Shown piece after piece: positions 1-5,355 of a stretch of DNA of 6,488 nt. The stretch is taken from assembly GCA_009774465.1 (NCBI GenBank), contig VSNT01000339.1, forward strand, positions 1 to 6,488. The letters run 5' to 3'. Under the pieces are notes generated by a model, which had not been told where the DNA came from, ran no database searches, and worked only from the letters and a program-made list of their open reading frames with translations. The stretch's first letter is position 1, and each line of letters begins with the position of its first letter. Source of the stretch: Lachnospiraceae bacterium. GTDB taxonomy: Bacteria; Bacillota_A; Clostridia; Lachnospirales; Lachnospiraceae. The position numbers were made by a program, and so were the translations under genes.

Positions 1-1784
1 TATGCGTAAGGAGCCTGTGTCTCTGAAATATAGTAGCTGTTTGCAATCGGAAGGTCTACCGTGTAAGCGGCGCTGCCGTCCTCCCCGGTTGTAACGGTCT
101 GTAATGCTGTCCCTTTTGTCGCAATGACCTCTCCTGCATAATTTCTGATGTCGTTTCCCGCATAAAGCGTATACTGTCCACCGTCCAGCGGGTTTGTTGT
201 CTCGGAATCCTTCTTTGTAACGGAAACTTCCGCTTTCTGTCTGGTATTCAGGACGGTTGTTGACTCATACTGCACTTCCACCGTCTGATCCTTGTACTCA
301 ATCTTCACTGTATGCGGCTCTGTATTGATGGTATATCCGTCAATGCTCTTTGTCTCCGTTACGGTATAGGTTCCAAGATGAAGGTCTGTAAGAACCACCT
401 GCCCGTCGCTTCCTGCCACAAGGTTTTCAGCAACCACATCCCCCTTGCTGTAGACCTTTGTGCCGTCTGCCTTGTAAATGTCTGCGCCTGCTGTCACTCT
501 GAAAACAGCCCCCGGCAGTTTCTTTTTCTCATAAGTGAAGCTGCTGCCGTTCCATCCGGTCAGGACTTCCCCCTCTTTATAAATGGTGATTGCCCCAAGC
601 TGCTCCTTGTCTGTTGCGCTGATCCCGGTTGTCTGCCCTGCCTTTACGGTCAGTGTGTGGACTTTGCCGCTCAGTACATATCCTTTCGGGGCGGTAATCT
701 CTTTTACATAGTAGGTTCCTGCCACAAGCGCACCGGATTTTGCATAACCGTTCCCGTCTGTCGTCATGGTATCTACCTTATTGGTACACCCGCTGTCAGA
801 ATAAATCCCATATACGGCTCCTGCCAGCTTTACCCCGCTGGACTCATCGGTTTTTACGATCTCCCCATAGCCGATGTTTTCCGTCTTTACCTTGAAATAG
901 GCATGGACAGGATCGGCGCTTGGTCTTTCCGATACAAACTCCTGATAGTTTGCTTTTTCCGTAAGCCAGAACACACAGCTTGAAGTAGTCTCCACTTCCC
1001 CCGCCGTGGAGTTCATGGTTGCCATCGTTGCCGCCGTGTTCACTTCCTTACTGGAAATGGTGACGCTGTTCCCATCCTTTTCCACCTTGTACCCGCTCAG
1101 CGAAATGTCAAAGCTGCCAAGTACACCGTTGCTGTCAGTAAGGGTTTTCTCAAAACGCTGGTTTCCCTCATTCCATTTCAGCTCATACGTTTCAGCTCCG
1201 CTCTGTGTCCTGCTTGCAAAACTCGGTCTTGTGGCATTATATGACTTATTGATGTTGTCTTTCAGCCCCACATAATAATCATAAGACGCTGACGGGTTCG
1301 GCGCTGTGTCGCACAGCTTCCTTGCTGCCGAATCGCCGCTGCCTGTGCCGAACAGGTTCCCCACGATCACCCACACCATTGCCTGCGTCGCTATGAACTG
1401 GTCACACTGGTCATTTGACGGCGGTGTTGCGCTGTTGCTGTTAAAGCCGAAATACAGGCAGTAGCTTAAAAGTTTTTCCTGCTGTGCCGTCATGGAAGTG
1501 CTTGAATTGGGGTAGCTGTTCATAAGCTGCCCGCCATCTGCCGCCAGCCCGAAGTTCATGCAGTAGGCGGCATTGCCGTCCAGAATGGCATACAGGATTT
1601 TTCCGTGGTCATAGCCTGCCTTTAACTCGCTTACCTCGCCGGACGCCCTTGTTGACGCATACCAGAACGAGATGTTTGCGCTGGAACTTGCTGCAAATGC
1701 AGTCGTCCCATTGCCAAACAGCGTTGTAAAGACCGTGAGCAGGGCTAAAAATCCTGCCGCAAATCTTTTCATTTTCTGTTTCAT
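1..1784 (-). CDS. Secreted thioester-domain / CnaB (SpaA-like) surface adhesin, 3' end cut by window
   Basis: The 594 codons seen are open to the left edge, so the C-terminus and any sortase signal lie outside. The start is fixed by TAAGGAGG at 1793-1800, 8 bases before the ATG. Residues 1-32 form a signal peptide (basic MKQKMKR, hydrophobic core, likely cut after AFA at 29-31). Residues about 36-200 fit a thioester (TQXA) domain: Cys75 in AYCMNFG and Gln134 in ATQAMVW are the expected Cys-Gln crosslink pair, which in this family can bind host or surface amines covalently. Three CnaB/SpaA-type beta domains follow. The first runs about 304-395 (Lys311 in IVKTD, Glu362 in VKEITAPKGY). The second runs about 397-513 (Lys403, Glu477, Asn513 in VLNTRQ). 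The third starts near 518 (Lys524/525, Glu588 in SETQAPY) and is incomplete. The Lys/Glu/Asn sets suggest self-formed isopeptide bonds. The family is common on clostridial mobile elements; a role in mating contact or adhesion is inference. Confidence 0.9.
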   Translation of the reverse strand, partial: MKQKMKRFAAGFLALLTVFTTLFGNGTTAFAASSSANISFWYASTRASGEVSELKAGYDHGKILYAILDGNAAYCMNFGLAADGGQLMNSYPNSSTSMTAQQEKLLSYCLYFGFNSNSATPPSNDQCDQFIATQAMVWVIVGNLFGTGSGDSAARKLCDTAPNPSASYDYYVGLKDNINKSYNATRPSFASRTQSGAETYELKWNEGNQRFEKTLTDSNGVLGSFDISLSGYKVEKDGNSVTISSKEVNTAATMATMNSTAGEVETTSSCVFWLTEKANYQEFVSERPSADPVHAYFKVKTENIGYGEIVKTDESSGVKLAGAVYGIYSDSGCTNKVDTMTTDGNGYAKSGALVAGTYYVKEITAPKGYVLSGKVHTLTVKAGQTTGISATDKEQLGAITIYKEGEVLTGWNGSSFTYEKKKLPGAVFRVTAGADIYKADGTKVYSKGDVVAENLVAGSDGQVVLTDLHLGTYTVTETKSIDGYTINTEPHTVKIEYKDQTVEVQYESTTVLNTRQKAEVSVTKKDSETTNPLDGGQYTLYAGNDIRNYAGEVIATKGTALQTVTTGEDGSAAYTVDLPIANSYYISETQAPYA

Positions 1785-1809
1785 TCAGATTTCCTCCTTA
1801 AAATAGGGC

Positions 1810-1843
1810 AAAAAATAACAAGTCATGTGAAATGGCTTGTCAT
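1810..1843 (-). terminator. Terminator-like hairpin just upstream of the adhesin ribosome binding site
   Basis: On the minus strand ATGACAAG (1843-1836) pairs with CTTGTTAT (1822-1815), including one G-U pair, and six T follow (1815-1810). Four A just before the stem can extend the pairing into the T run. The T run ends 10 bases before TAAGGAGG of the adhesin gene, so no promoter fits between hairpin and gene. Adhesin mRNA must therefore read through it. It may act as an attenuator, or as a leaky terminator ending the upstream operon. The stem is AT-rich, so its strength is uncertain. Confidence 0.5.
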
Positions 1844-1883
1844 TTTCCGTTTACTGTTATTTTGTTTGGATTTTAGTTTCTGT

Positions 1884-1951
1884 CCGTTTCCCTTTATATC
1901 CCGGCGGAACCCGTATATCTCTGTTCTGACAGACGGATAAAGGGAAAACGG
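1884..1951 (-). repeat. Imperfect 14-bp inverted repeat in the leader before the adhesin gene
   Basis: The arms at 1884-1897 (ccgtttccctttat) and 1937-1951 (ataaagggaaaacgg) are complementary over 14 bp with one bulged base and enclose a 39-base loop. The arms lie in the 223-base gap (1785-2007) between the second 60-aa peptide gene and the adhesin gene. I see no convincing -35/-10 promoter pair in the gap. The repeat could fold in the RNA leader upstream of the terminator-like hairpin or serve as a protein-binding dyad; neither is shown. Confidence 0.45.
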
Positions 1952-2007
1952 CATTTTTCATTTGTATTTCTGTCTTACAGGTCACATATCGGTGTGGGCT
2001 GTCCCCC

Positions 2008-2190
2008 TTACCGTCTGCCTGCCATTACTCCGACCATTGTGAGTACCACCCTTGCAACCAGTGCAAGCAGCAACAGGAACAGTTTTGCTATCCCAAGTAC
2101 CAGTTTCAGGAGCATCAGCACCGCCTGCAGTATCCATTTTAATATGGTCAGCAGGACCGTCGCCGTCTTTCTCAAAACCATTCCCACCAT
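2008..2190 (-). CDS. 60-aa cationic hydrophobic helix peptide, second copy
   Basis: This is a paralogue of the peptide encoded at 3788-3970: same length, colinear, with blocks such as VLGIAKLFLLLL identical. An ATG 15 bases further upstream (2205) is in frame. I chose 2190 because GGGGGA followed by AATGTCT and ATG lines up with AGGAGGAATGTTTT-ATG of the other copy. Almost the whole chain is hydrophobic, with basic residues at 7, 8, 18, 29, 36, 47, 59 and 60. The 11- and 7-residue steps place the internal ones on one face of a helix. It probably inserts in or lies on the membrane. It follows a decayed parR fragment, as the first copy follows intact parR. No function is known to me. Confidence 0.75.
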   Translation of the reverse strand: MVGMVLRKTATVLLTILKWILQAVLMLLKLVLGIAKLFLLLLALVARVVLTMVGVMAGRR

Positions 2191-2220
2191 AGACATTTCC
2201 CCCATCCTCTACCGCAATCC

Positions 2221-2335
2221 CTGCTGAACTGGTTTACGGATTTTATAATTCTGTATTCAGCTCCGCCAATACCAAGTGTACCTTCCGGTACTGCCTGTTG
2301 TCAAGTTTAAGGCATATTTCGGCACAATCCTGCAT
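2221..2335 (-). pseudogene. Decayed 5' fragment of a second parR-like gene
   Basis: Read from the ATG at 2335, the frame gives 28 residues, MQDCAEICLKLDNRQYRK followed by VHLVLAELNTEL, then a stop. The intact parR-like protein has NVRLNLDNEQHCRIHKVLAELNTEI at its N-terminus. The 19 bases encoding the shared AELNTE region are identical in the two copies. A one-base deletion right after this point creates the stop. In the shifted frame the match continues as KSVNQF. The remaining two thirds of the gene are missing and the second 60-aa peptide starts 30 bases on. It is a relic of a parR/60-aa-peptide duplication; whether the 28-aa stub is translated is unknown. Confidence 0.75.
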
Positions 2336-2355
2336 AATCCGGCATTGGCATGTTC

Positions 2356-3132
2356 CTATCTGTAACAGCGGAACTCATAAAATTCTGTCCCGCTAAGGCT
2401 GCACACCCCTGTATATTCAATGTAAAATACAGGCTCCGTTTCCAGCATCATCATTCCTGCAATGTAATCTGCAATGCCGTCCTCGCTTCCAAGTTTCCTG
2501 CCGGACGTGGTTGATGCTTCATTCAGGTCTGTCTCCACAAAAACGCTGTAATAGCCCAGTCCGTCATACGGATAATAGGAATTGTATTCTTCCTGCGTTA
2601 TCTTCCCCTCTGCCAGCAGGCTTGCAAGGTTGTCCGTGGTGGTTGTCATCCCGCCCGCCTGACACTTTGCAACTGCCTGTCTGCATACGGAAATGGGATC
2701 ATATGATACAGTGGTCAATGTCTGTTCCTGCTGCTTTGTTTCTTCCGGTTCCATCACTTCCGGCTTTGTCTCTTCCGGCTTTATTTCTTCCGGCTTTGGC
2801 ACATCTGTACTGCCCTGTGCAGGCTCCGGTTCCTCTTTCTGCCCTGGCTGTCTTGCAGTCTTGGGTTCCGGCGTTTCCCCTGCTTCCTTATCCCCCTCTT
2901 CCTGCCCTATCTCTTCCGCCGTTTTCTTTTCGGTCTGCTTCTTTTCGGCATCCCCGTTTTCTGCCTGCTCCGCAGCAGCGGCTTCTTTATGCTCCGTCAT
3001 ATCCGGTTCCGCAGCGTCCACTGCTGTTTCAGCCGCTTCCGGCTCCATATCAGGCGCTGCATTGTCCGTATTGCCGCATCCGGCAGCAAGCAGGACAGTT
3101 ACGGATAAAATCAGGAATAATCTCTTTTTCAT
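2356..3132 (-). CDS. Predicted lipoprotein with acidic repetitive linker and cysteine-containing C-terminal domain
   Basis: This is a 258-aa protein starting at MKKRLFLILS, preceded by AGGTGA (3138-3143) five bases upstream. An in-frame ATG at 3156 lacks a ribosome binding site and would spoil the signal sequence. Residues 1-18 form a lipoprotein signal, with LLAAGC placing the lipidated cysteine at 19. Residues about 20-140 are low complexity, rich in Glu, Ala, Lys, Pro and Gln, with a five-residue repeat (KPEEI, KPEET, KPEVM, EPEET) at 113-132. This is probably an extended stalk through the cell wall. Residues about 141-258 look folded, contain Cys150, Cys157, Cys244 and Cys256, and are rich in Tyr. 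I recognise no family for this domain. An 18-aa leader ORF and paired RNA arms precede the gene, suggesting regulated translation. On a mobile element it could be a surface-exclusion or contact protein, but nothing in the sequence proves that. Confidence 0.8.
   Translation of the reverse strand: MKKRLFLILSVTVLLAAGCGNTDNAAPDMEPEAAETAVDAAEPDMTEHKEAAAAEQAENGDAEKKQTEKKTAEEIGQEEGDKEAGETPEPKTARQPGQKEEPEPAQGSTDVPKPEEIKPEETKPEVMEPEETKQQEQTLTTVSYDPISVCRQAVAKCQAGGMTTTTDNLASLLAEGKITQEEYNSYYPYDGLGYYSVFVETDLNEASTTSGRKLGSEDGIADYIAGMMMLETEPVFYIEYTGVCSLSGTEFYEFRCYR
2743..2802. repeat. Four 15-bp tandem units inside the lipoprotein linker
   Basis: The plus-strand units begin with ttccgg at 2743, 2758, 2773 and 2788; the last three share ttccggcttt. 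The period is 15 bases, exactly five codons, and encodes the KPEEI/KPEET/KPEVM/EPEET series of the lipoprotein. It is a coding repeat that can change length by slippage without breaking the frame. Confidence 0.8.
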
Positions 3133-3151
3133 ATGAATCACCTGTCCTTTC

Positions 3152-3222
3152 CCCATAAGGGAAATGCAGGCTGTGTCCGTGTACCTCTGTCCTGTCCCTT
3201 ATGGGAGATTACACGGGACACA
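3152..3222 (-). promoter_or_regulatory. Interleaved alternative RNA pairings (attenuator- or pseudoknot-like) before the lipoprotein gene
   Basis: Along the minus-strand transcript there are four arms in order. A is TGTGTCCCGTGTA (3222-3210), C is CCCATAAGGGA (3205-3195), B is TACACGGACACA (3183-3172), and D is TCCCTTATGGG (3162-3152). A pairs with B over 12 bp with one bulged C. C pairs with D over 11 bp perfectly. The order A-C-B-D means the two helices either exclude each other or form a pseudoknot. A and part of C lie inside the 18-aa leader ORF, and D ends 8 bases before the lipoprotein AGGTGA. Ribosomes on the leader could decide which helix forms. There is no U run after either helix, so a translational rather than transcriptional effect is more likely. 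Confidence 0.45.
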
Positions 3223-3255
3223 TATCTGTTCAGGTCTGTCCCGTATTCTGTGCAT
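3199..3255 (-). CDS. 18-aa leader-like small ORF upstream of the lipoprotein gene
   Basis: The ORF encodes MHRIRDRPEQICVPCNLP followed by TAA. A strong AGGAGG (3261-3266) sits five bases before the ATG, much better than the site of the lipoprotein gene 67 bases downstream. It starts 17 bases after the stop of the 167-aa gene. Its stop codon lies within one arm of an inverted repeat whose other arm is next to the lipoprotein ribosome binding site. This is the layout of leader peptides that control a downstream gene. The peptide is basic at its start and has a CVPC motif. It may instead be a remnant of a larger gene; translation is not shown. Confidence 0.5.
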   Translation of the reverse strand: MHRIRDRPEQICVPCNLP

Positions 3256-3272
3256 TGTTTCCTCCTATGAAG

Positions 3273-3776
3273 CTATTTCATCCTGCCCCAGTATGCGAGC
3301 ATTCTTTTCAGCCTCTTGTTCTTTGCATATGCCTTGTAGAATTTCAGCATCCACATGTCTCCCACCTCCTTTTCTGTCCCCGCCCTTTCTTCGGGGGTAT
3401 CTGCTTCTCCCCCGGCACCACATTCATCCAGCAGCCCTTCCACACTTTGCAGGACTACACCATCTACATCCCCGCCACTTTTCAGGAATTTGGCTGCTTC
3501 CATCATTTCCCACGGATAAAGGCAGTGTTTGACGGACATTCCGCAGACCAGTTCCGCAGGCTTTTCCCCATATTCCTGCCTTACCCTGCATATCCCCTTA
3601 TAAATCGCATCCAGCCATCTCTCTGCGGTAGCCTCTTTGTCAGCTACCGCAGAGAAATCGGGGGACTGCTCCATTTTGATACATTCGTCTGCAAAGGCAG
3701 TCCAGTGTTTCACGGCTTCCCTGCCGCATTCAGGGAACAATCTGATTAAAGATTCCTCAAAGGTTTTCTTATCCAT
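3273..3776 (-). CDS. 167-aa soluble protein of unknown function
   Basis: I do not recognise this protein. The start MDKKTFEESL is set by AAAGGAG a few bases upstream, 11 bases after the stop of the 60-aa peptide gene. The frame is open further upstream, but that would overlap the peptide gene almost completely and has no ribosome binding site. There is no signal peptide or membrane segment. It looks mostly helical and acidic, with a cysteine-containing core (Cys17, 32, 63, 78, 85, 119), a low-complexity acidic stretch at about 120-139 and a strongly basic tail at about 145-167 (KAYAKNKRLKRML). The basic tail could touch nucleic acid or the inner membrane face. Its place directly after parM, parR and the peptide suggests a shared transcript. 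A perfect 13-bp inverted repeat lies within codons about 41-52. Confidence 0.75.
   Translation of the reverse strand: MDKKTFEESLIRLFPECGREAVKHWTAFADECIKMEQSPDFSAVADKEATAERWLDAIYKGICRVRQEYGEKPAELVCGMSVKHCLYPWEMMEAAKFLKSGGDVDGVVLQSVEGLLDECGAGGEADTPEERAGTEKEVGDMWMLKFYKAYAKNKRLKRMLAYWGRMK
3620..3655. repeat. Perfect 13-bp inverted repeat inside the 167-aa gene
   Basis: The arms tctctgcggtagc (3620-3632) and gctaccgcagaga (3643-3655) are exact complements separated by 10 bases. In the mRNA this is a stable, GC-containing stem within the codons for residues about 41-52 (SAVADKEATAER). No U run follows, so it is not an intrinsic terminator. It may be an RNA-processing or translation-slowing hairpin or a DNA-binding dyad. 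Confidence 0.75.
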
Positions 3777-3787
3777 TTTTACTCCTT

Positions 3788-3970
3788 TCATCGTCTGCCA
3801 ACCGAGACGCCTATCATGGTCAGCACAATCCTCATAACAAGGGAAAGCAGCAGCAGGAACAGTTTTGCTATCCCAAGCACCAGTTTCAATGCCACAAGCA
3901 CCGCCTGTAATACCCACTTCAATATGGTAAGCAGTACCACCCCGGTCTTTCTTAAAACCATTCCTGCCAT
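3788..3970 (-). CDS. 60-aa cationic hydrophobic helix peptide, first copy
   Basis: A strong AGGAGG lies eight bases before ATG GCA GGA, and the gene starts 12 bases after the parR-like stop. It ends with GRR and TGA 11 bases before the 167-aa gene. The 60 residues are nearly all aliphatic apart from Arg7, Lys8, Lys18, Lys29, Lys36, Arg47, Arg59 and Arg60, plus Thr15, Gln22, Ser43 and Thr51. These polar residues follow 4, 7 and 11 spacing, as expected for one continuous helix with a narrow charged stripe. The likely place is the membrane, either spanning as an oligomer or lying at the surface. The copy at 2008-2190 keeps the basic positions. A structural or anchoring role is as possible as a toxic one; no antitoxin is evident beyond the adjoining parR. 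Confidence 0.8.
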   Translation of the reverse strand: MAGMVLRKTGVVLLTILKWVLQAVLVALKLVLGIAKLFLLLLSLVMRIVLTMIGVSVGRR

Positions 3971-3982
3971 AAAACATTCCTC

Positions 3983-4420
3983 CTATCCCCAGTTGTCAAC
4001 CAGTTCCATCATGGTTGGATCTTCGGGTTCCTCTGTATTATCGTCTGCTGTTTCCTTCGCCACGTTTTCCATGACCATCCTTCCCATGCTGCCCTCCGCC
4101 ACCCTTGCCGCCCCGCCTCCGAGGGCAGCGCCGAGCAGCATGATAATTTCATTCTTGACTTCATTTTTCAACTCTGACCGTATACCGTCCAAATCTTCCC
4201 TTGTAATGTATCCGGCATCTTTCTTCGGTTCCCCTGCCCCTTTCACAAGGCTTTCATCATTCAGGCTGCGGATATAGTAATCTACCGCATCGACGATGAA
4301 CTGGTTGACAGATTTGTGTATTTCTGTATTCAGCTCCGCCAGAACCTTGTGTATCCTGCAATGCTGTTCATTATCAAGGTTGAGCCGGACATTATGGTAA
4401 CAGATATTTGATTTTGCCAT
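3983..4420 (-). CDS. parR: ParR-like ribbon-helix-helix DNA-binding protein
   Basis: This is a 145-aa protein beginning MAKSNICYHN. AGGAG (4429-4433) lies eight bases upstream and overlaps the parM stop codon; an in-frame GTG at 4429 is unlikely because it sits inside this site. Residues about 8-52 fit a ribbon-helix-helix: strand NVRLNL, helix A from Asp16 to about Asn31, helix B SVNQFIVDAVDYYI at 37-50. This is the fold by which ParR proteins bind parC. Residues 71-120 form a charged helix followed by a Gly/Ala-rich stretch (LLGAALGGGAARVAEG). The tail is acidic with a hydrophobic tip (MMELVDNWG), a candidate ParM contact. The position directly after parM is the classic order. The expected role is centromere binding and coupling to ParM filaments; repression of its own operon is common in the family. 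A decayed copy lies at 2221-2335. Confidence 0.7.
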   Translation of the reverse strand: MAKSNICYHNVRLNLDNEQHCRIHKVLAELNTEIHKSVNQFIVDAVDYYIRSLNDESLVKGAGEPKKDAGYITREDLDGIRSELKNEVKNEIIMLLGAALGGGAARVAEGSMGRMVMENVAKETADDNTEEPEDPTMMELVDNWG

Positions 4421-4431
4421 ATGTCCCACTC

Positions 4432-5355
4432 CTATCCTATCTGGTTACGGTGCTTTGCAAGGAAAATCCTGCCAAGCTGTTCATACCCCTTTGCATTTGC
4501 CTTGATGTCCTCAATGTACTGGAAATTCCCGCTGGCTTGTGAACCGAACAGCCTCATGACTGCCGCCCCGCCTCCCACGAACACAATCGGTATCACATCA
4601 AGGTTGTAACCGTGTTCTTTCAGGGTATTGTAGACTTTCTGTGCAAAATCACGCAGGCAGTCCTTTACAATGTTCATGTACTTATCCGGCAGTGCCGCCT
4701 CCCCGGTAGCCATGACCTGCTGTATCACATTTTCCTCAAGCTCCTGCCCGATCTGCCTGTTACATTCCTCATTGATTATTCTCATGCAGCGGATAAGTCC
4801 CTGCTGGCTTGTGATACATTCCGCTTCATTTGGCTTGCCGTTCTCTATCGGCATGATGTCAATGGTCCAGCTCCCTATATCCACCACCACCACACGCCCC
4901 GGCAGCATTTTCAACTGTTCTGCAACCGCCGCATAGCATTGTGGGAACACGGACACCCTTGCTATCCTTGCCGCATACCTCTCTTTCTCAAACCGGAAAG
5001 CGACCTCTTTCTTCTTCGACAGGTAATCAATGAAGTCCTGCTTCTCCGCACCGAACCTTGTCAGGGGAAGCCCTACCGATAAAAGGACATCTGCATTTCT
5101 CATTCCCCGCCTGTTCAGTTCCTTTGCGACTGCCGCAAGGGTAAGCAGATAGAAGTTGTCATTTTCAACTTTCGTGTCCCTGACCTCAAGGCGTTTGCCG
5201 CCTACCTTGTAATATTTTCCGTCCAGTTCCACCACATCGTCATAAAATGCGGGTTCCGTTGTAATCTCCTTTACGCCTGTCGTAAAAATCTGTGTTGCTG
5301 TTTTCATGTTCGACCAGCCGTGGTCGATCCCGATTACTTCAATATGTTTTTCCAT
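4432..5355 (-). CDS. parM: ParM/StbA-type actin-like segregation ATPase
   Basis: This is a 307-aa protein starting MEKHIEVIGIDHG. GGAGG at 5365-5369 lies nine bases upstream; the longer open frame to 5442 runs inside the preceding gene and adds nothing typical of the family. Actin-fold motifs are in order: phosphate-1 IGIDHGWSN with Asp11, the ParM-typical VGLPL at 94-98, phosphate-2 VVVDIGSWT with Asp159, and adenosine motif FVGGGAA at 259-265. ANAKGYE at 286-292 matches the usual end of the family. Length is close to plasmid R1 ParM (about 320 aa). ParM polymerises with ATP and pushes apart DNA copies bound by ParR at parC. Here it stabilises a plasmid or the circular form of an integrative element (inference). 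The start overlaps the preceding gene by 17 bases, so no intergenic parC exists directly upstream. Confidence 0.85.
   Translation of the reverse strand: MEKHIEVIGIDHGWSNMKTATQIFTTGVKEITTEPAFYDDVVELDGKYYKVGGKRLEVRDTKVENDNFYLLTLAAVAKELNRRGMRNADVLLSVGLPLTRFGAEKQDFIDYLSKKKEVAFRFEKERYAARIARVSVFPQCYAAVAEQLKMLPGRVVVVDIGSWTIDIMPIENGKPNEAECITSQQGLIRCMRIINEECNRQIGQELEENVIQQVMATGEAALPDKYMNIVKDCLRDFAQKVYNTLKEHGYNLDVIPIVFVGGGAAVMRLFGSQASGNFQYIEDIKANAKGYEQLGRIFLAKHRNQIG

Noticed and set aside
312..1275. Plus-strand open frames opposite the adhesin gene (312-983, 1006-1275)
   Set aside because: The minus strand has clear thioester and CnaB motifs throughout; the plus frames show no domain or start signal.
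2743..2802. CRISPR array or iteron-type parC from the 15-bp repeats
   Set aside because: Units are contiguous without spacers, exactly five codons long and within the lipoprotein reading frame.
2511..3158. Long plus-strand open frames opposite the lipoprotein gene (2511-3158 and 2693-3136)
   Set aside because: They mirror the low-complexity Glu/Pro/Ala/Lys codons of the lipoprotein gene, giving Pro/Leu- or Ser/Gly-rich repeats, and have no ribosome binding site. The minus frame has a lipoprotein signal and a sensible C-terminal domain.
3152..3205. Intrinsic terminator from the 11-bp inverted repeat
   Set aside because: The loop is 32 bases and no U run follows the second arm; the position favours translational control.
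3392..3414. GC-rich 6-bp hairpin (cggggg/cccccg)
   Set aside because: Short, inside the acidic codon stretch of the 167-aa gene and expected from its base composition.
3777..3977. Upstream extension of the 167-aa protein to 234 aa
   Set aside because: It would cover the whole first 60-aa peptide gene in another frame and has no start signal; AAAGGAG supports the start at 3776.
3201..5082. Plus-strand open frames opposite the 167-aa gene, parR and parM
   Set aside because: Antisense shadows without ribosome binding sites. The minus-strand genes have motifs and well-placed sites.
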